Shown one piece after another: positions 62,399 through 64,000 of a stretch of 64,000 nucleotides of DNA. Position 1 is the first letter of the stretch, and every line of letters begins with the position of its first letter. This DNA comes from Roseibium limicola (GTDB lineage: Bacteria; Pseudomonadota; Alphaproteobacteria; Rhizobiales; Stappiaceae): positions 372,001-436,000 of the forward strand of contig NZ_JAFLNF010000002.1 in the NCBI RefSeq assembly GCF_017313085.1, written 5' to 3'. The position numbers and the translations under genes are program-made. The notes beneath the pieces are model-generated. The model did not search any database, was not told the DNA's origin, and saw nothing but the letters and a program-made list of their open reading frames with translations.

Positions 62399-63167
62399 TT
62401 TCACGCCCCCAAGGCGCCCTTCACGCAACGCGCACCGGCTTGCGGCTTCGCCCATGCCGCTGCAGGTGCGAGGCTTGTCGCTTGAACTTGAGGGCAAAAG
62501 GTTGCTCGATCAGGTCGATCTCACCCTCCTGGACAATGGCATCACCGTCATTCTCGGGCCAAACGGCGCGGGTAAGACGTTGCTGCTCAAATGTCTGCAT
62601 GGGCTCTGCCAACCGACGTCCGGCACTGTCTTGTGGCATGTTGACGGACTGGAGCGCCCCCCCGTTCTGGAGGTTCGCAAGGCTCAGGCCCTTGTCCAGC
62701 AAAAACCGGTTCTGCTACGGCGTTCCGTTCTGGCCAATCTGAAGTTCGCAGCCAAGTTGCGTTACTCCCCCATTCCACAGGGACTGCTGGAGAACGCACT
62801 CGCCCTGGCTCGCCTCGATCACCTGGCCTCCCACGCAGCACGCACCCTGTCTGGTGGCGAACAGCAGCGATTGGCCCTTGCCCGCGCCCTGATCCTCAAG
62901 CCCAAAGTCCTGTTTCTGGACGAGCCAGCTGCCAATCTTGATCCGGCATCCACTGTCCTGATCGAAGAAGCGATCCGCGCCGCACAGTCGGCTGGCACCA
63001 AGATCGTCCTGATCACCCACGGCCTGTCCCAGGCCCGTCGACTGGCAGACAACATTGTCTTCCTGCATCGAGGGCGCATTCTGGAGCATTCACCAGCCGA
63101 CAAGTTCTTCAGCGAGCCGGCCACCGTCGAAGCCGAAGCCTATGTTCGCGGGGAGATCGTTCTTTAG
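62382..63167 (+). CDS. tupC: Tungstate ABC transporter ATPase TupC
   Basis: A 261-residue ATPase. Walker A GPNGAGKTL, signature LSGGEQQRLALAR, Walker B VLFLDEPAANLD and the H-loop in VLITHGLSQA are present. It is of the phosphate/tungstate importer type rather than ModC, since the C-terminal molybdate-binding TOBE domain is absent. ATG 62382, with GGAAAG 8 bp upstream, overlaps tupB by 17 bp. Followed after 84 bp by tupA. Confidence 0.9.
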   Translation: MSEVLDFTPPRRPSRNAHRLAASPMPLQVRGLSLELEGKRLLDQVDLTLLDNGITVILGPNGAGKTLLLKCLHGLCQPTSGTVLWHVDGLERPPVLEVRKAQALVQQKPVLLRRSVLANLKFAAKLRYSPIPQGLLENALALARLDHLASHAARTLSGGEQQRLALARALILKPKVLFLDEPAANLDPASTVLIEEAIRAAQSAGTKIVLITHGLSQARRLADNIVFLHRGRILEHSPADKFFSEPATVEAEAYVRGEIVL

Positions 63168-63251
63168 TCACTCCCGACTGCAGCACGCGAAATTGTAGCC
63201 GGGACACCACCAAAAACACCTCACAACAACCGCCTTAGGGAGATCAACCTT

Positions 63252-64000
63252 ATGAACTTTTTCAATCGTCTTTTGACTGCCGCCACCCTCGGCGCCGGCC
63301 TTGCGACTGCGGGTATTGCCGTCCCTCAGTCCCTTGCTGCCGATCAGTTCATCGTCGTTCAATCCACCACATCGACGCAGAACTCCGGCCTTCTGGATGC
63401 CATCCTGCCGCAGTTTTCTGAAACCTCCGGCATTGAAGTCCGGGTTGTGGCTGTCGGCACCGGTCAGGCGCTGAAGAATGCCGCCAACGGTGATGGCGAT
63501 GTACTGCTGGTTCACGCCAAGCCGGCCGAAGAAAAGTTCATCGCAGACGGCAACGGCGTTGAGCGTTTCGACGTCATGTACAACGACTTTGTTATCGTCG
63601 GGCCGGAAGCCGATCCCGCTGGCATCAAGGGCATGAATGACGCCAAGGCTGCCCTGACCAAGATCGCCGAGAGCAAGGCTTCCTTCGCATCGCGCGGCGA
63701 TGACAGCGGCACCCACAAGAAGGAAAAGGCACTGTGGCAGATGGCCGGCATCACTCCAACCGATGCGTCCGGGTCGTGGTACCGGGAAACAGGGTCTGGC
63801 ATGGGCGCTACACTCAATGTTGCTGCCGGTATGGATGCCTACACGATAACCGACCGGGCCACCTGGCTAGCCTTTGAAAACAAGGCCAATCTGAAGGTCC
63901 TCACCGAAGGCGACGACAATCTTTTCAACCAGTATGGCGTCATTCTGGTCAATCCGGAAAAGCACCCGAACGTCAAAACCGAAGCTGGCCAGGCCTTCAT
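63252..64000 (+). CDS. tupA: Tungstate-binding protein TupA, 5' part
   Basis: The gene is cut by the right edge after about 249 codons of an expected 270-280. A Sec signal peptide ends near SLAA-D (about 30). The oxyanion-binding motifs of TupA are evident: QSTTSTQNSGLL (about 37-48) and the VAVGTGQALKNAANGDGD block (about 66-83); later ASRGDDSGTHKKE supplies another ligand loop. It captures tungstate or molybdate in the periplasm for TupBC. AGGGAG precedes the ATG. Placed last, after tupC; in many genomes tupA is first. Confidence 0.92.
   Translation, partial: MNFFNRLLTAATLGAGLATAGIAVPQSLAADQFIVVQSTTSTQNSGLLDAILPQFSETSGIEVRVVAVGTGQALKNAANGDGDVLLVHAKPAEEKFIADGNGVERFDVMYNDFVIVGPEADPAGIKGMNDAKAALTKIAESKASFASRGDDSGTHKKEKALWQMAGITPTDASGSWYRETGSGMGATLNVAAGMDAYTITDRATWLAFENKANLKVLTEGDDNLFNQYGVILVNPEKHPNVKTEAGQAF

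Overview
The window looks like ordinary chromosome from a GC-rich alphaproteobacterium, most likely Hyphomicrobiales and perhaps Stappiaceae-like (Roseibium/Labrenzia/Stappia). This is inferred from gene content: an Aap general amino-acid transporter, an NDUFS4-like complex I accessory protein, a dual cold-shock-domain protein, an hmuTUV heme transporter, and a ChrR/cyclopropane-fatty-acid-synthase neighbourhood. I saw no phage, insertion sequence, CRISPR array or plasmid functions. Most genes sit in compact operons with clear ribosome-binding sites and simple hairpin terminators.

Left part (1-9.3 kb): the 5' part of cobU on the minus strand behind a well-formed cobalamin riboswitch; two identical tandem tRNA-Asn genes; hmuTUV on the minus strand; an exported protein; and a large multi-PAS protein ending in a degenerate GGDEF domain. 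From 9.3 to 23 kb: an exported orphan; a plus-strand trio of flavin amine oxidase-like protein, DUF1365 protein and CFA synthase; a convergent SDR plus a ChrR-like cupin protein that lacks the usual zinc-binding anti-sigma residues and has no sigma-factor partner beside it. These are followed by cysK, cardiolipin synthase, a LysE exporter, an AlaX editing protein, a GFA-fold protein, a mercaptopyruvate sulfurtransferase and a long OmpA-like protein.

Middle (23-44.5 kb): the aapJQMP operon with a DUF2459 gene at its end; cystathionine beta-lyase; a four-gene minus-strand membrane-lipid/LPS cluster (ArnT-like GT39, PAP2 phosphatase, polyprenyl-phosphate GT2, LABN small membrane protein); a CpdA-like phosphodiesterase and an SCP lipoprotein. 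A looser stretch follows with small orphan proteins, three tRNAs (Arg, Pro, Glu), an NDUFS4-like protein, DUF192, a double cold-shock protein, a sirtuin, glyoxalase I and two GNAT proteins.

Right part (44.5-64 kb): an ornithine cyclodeaminase-family reductase; a five-gene Liv-type ABC operon with a Tat-exported binding protein; a PPOX-family protein; DUF1697; an M3 oligopeptidase; DUF423; a tightly coupled cytochrome P450 / LpxL-like acyltransferase pair; a dual GGDEF-EAL membrane protein; an EEP-family hydrolase; and a tupBCA tungstate transporter cut by the right edge.

Themes are nutrient uptake (heme, amino acids, tungstate, cobalamin salvage) and envelope lipid remodelling (CFA branch, cardiolipin, LPS decoration, P450/acyltransferase). 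The most interesting items are the solo ChrR-like regulator with TGATCC-type promoter candidates beside the lipid-modifying genes, the P450/acyltransferase couple, and the four-gene lipid-decoration cluster. I do not see a clearly new defence or mobile system.
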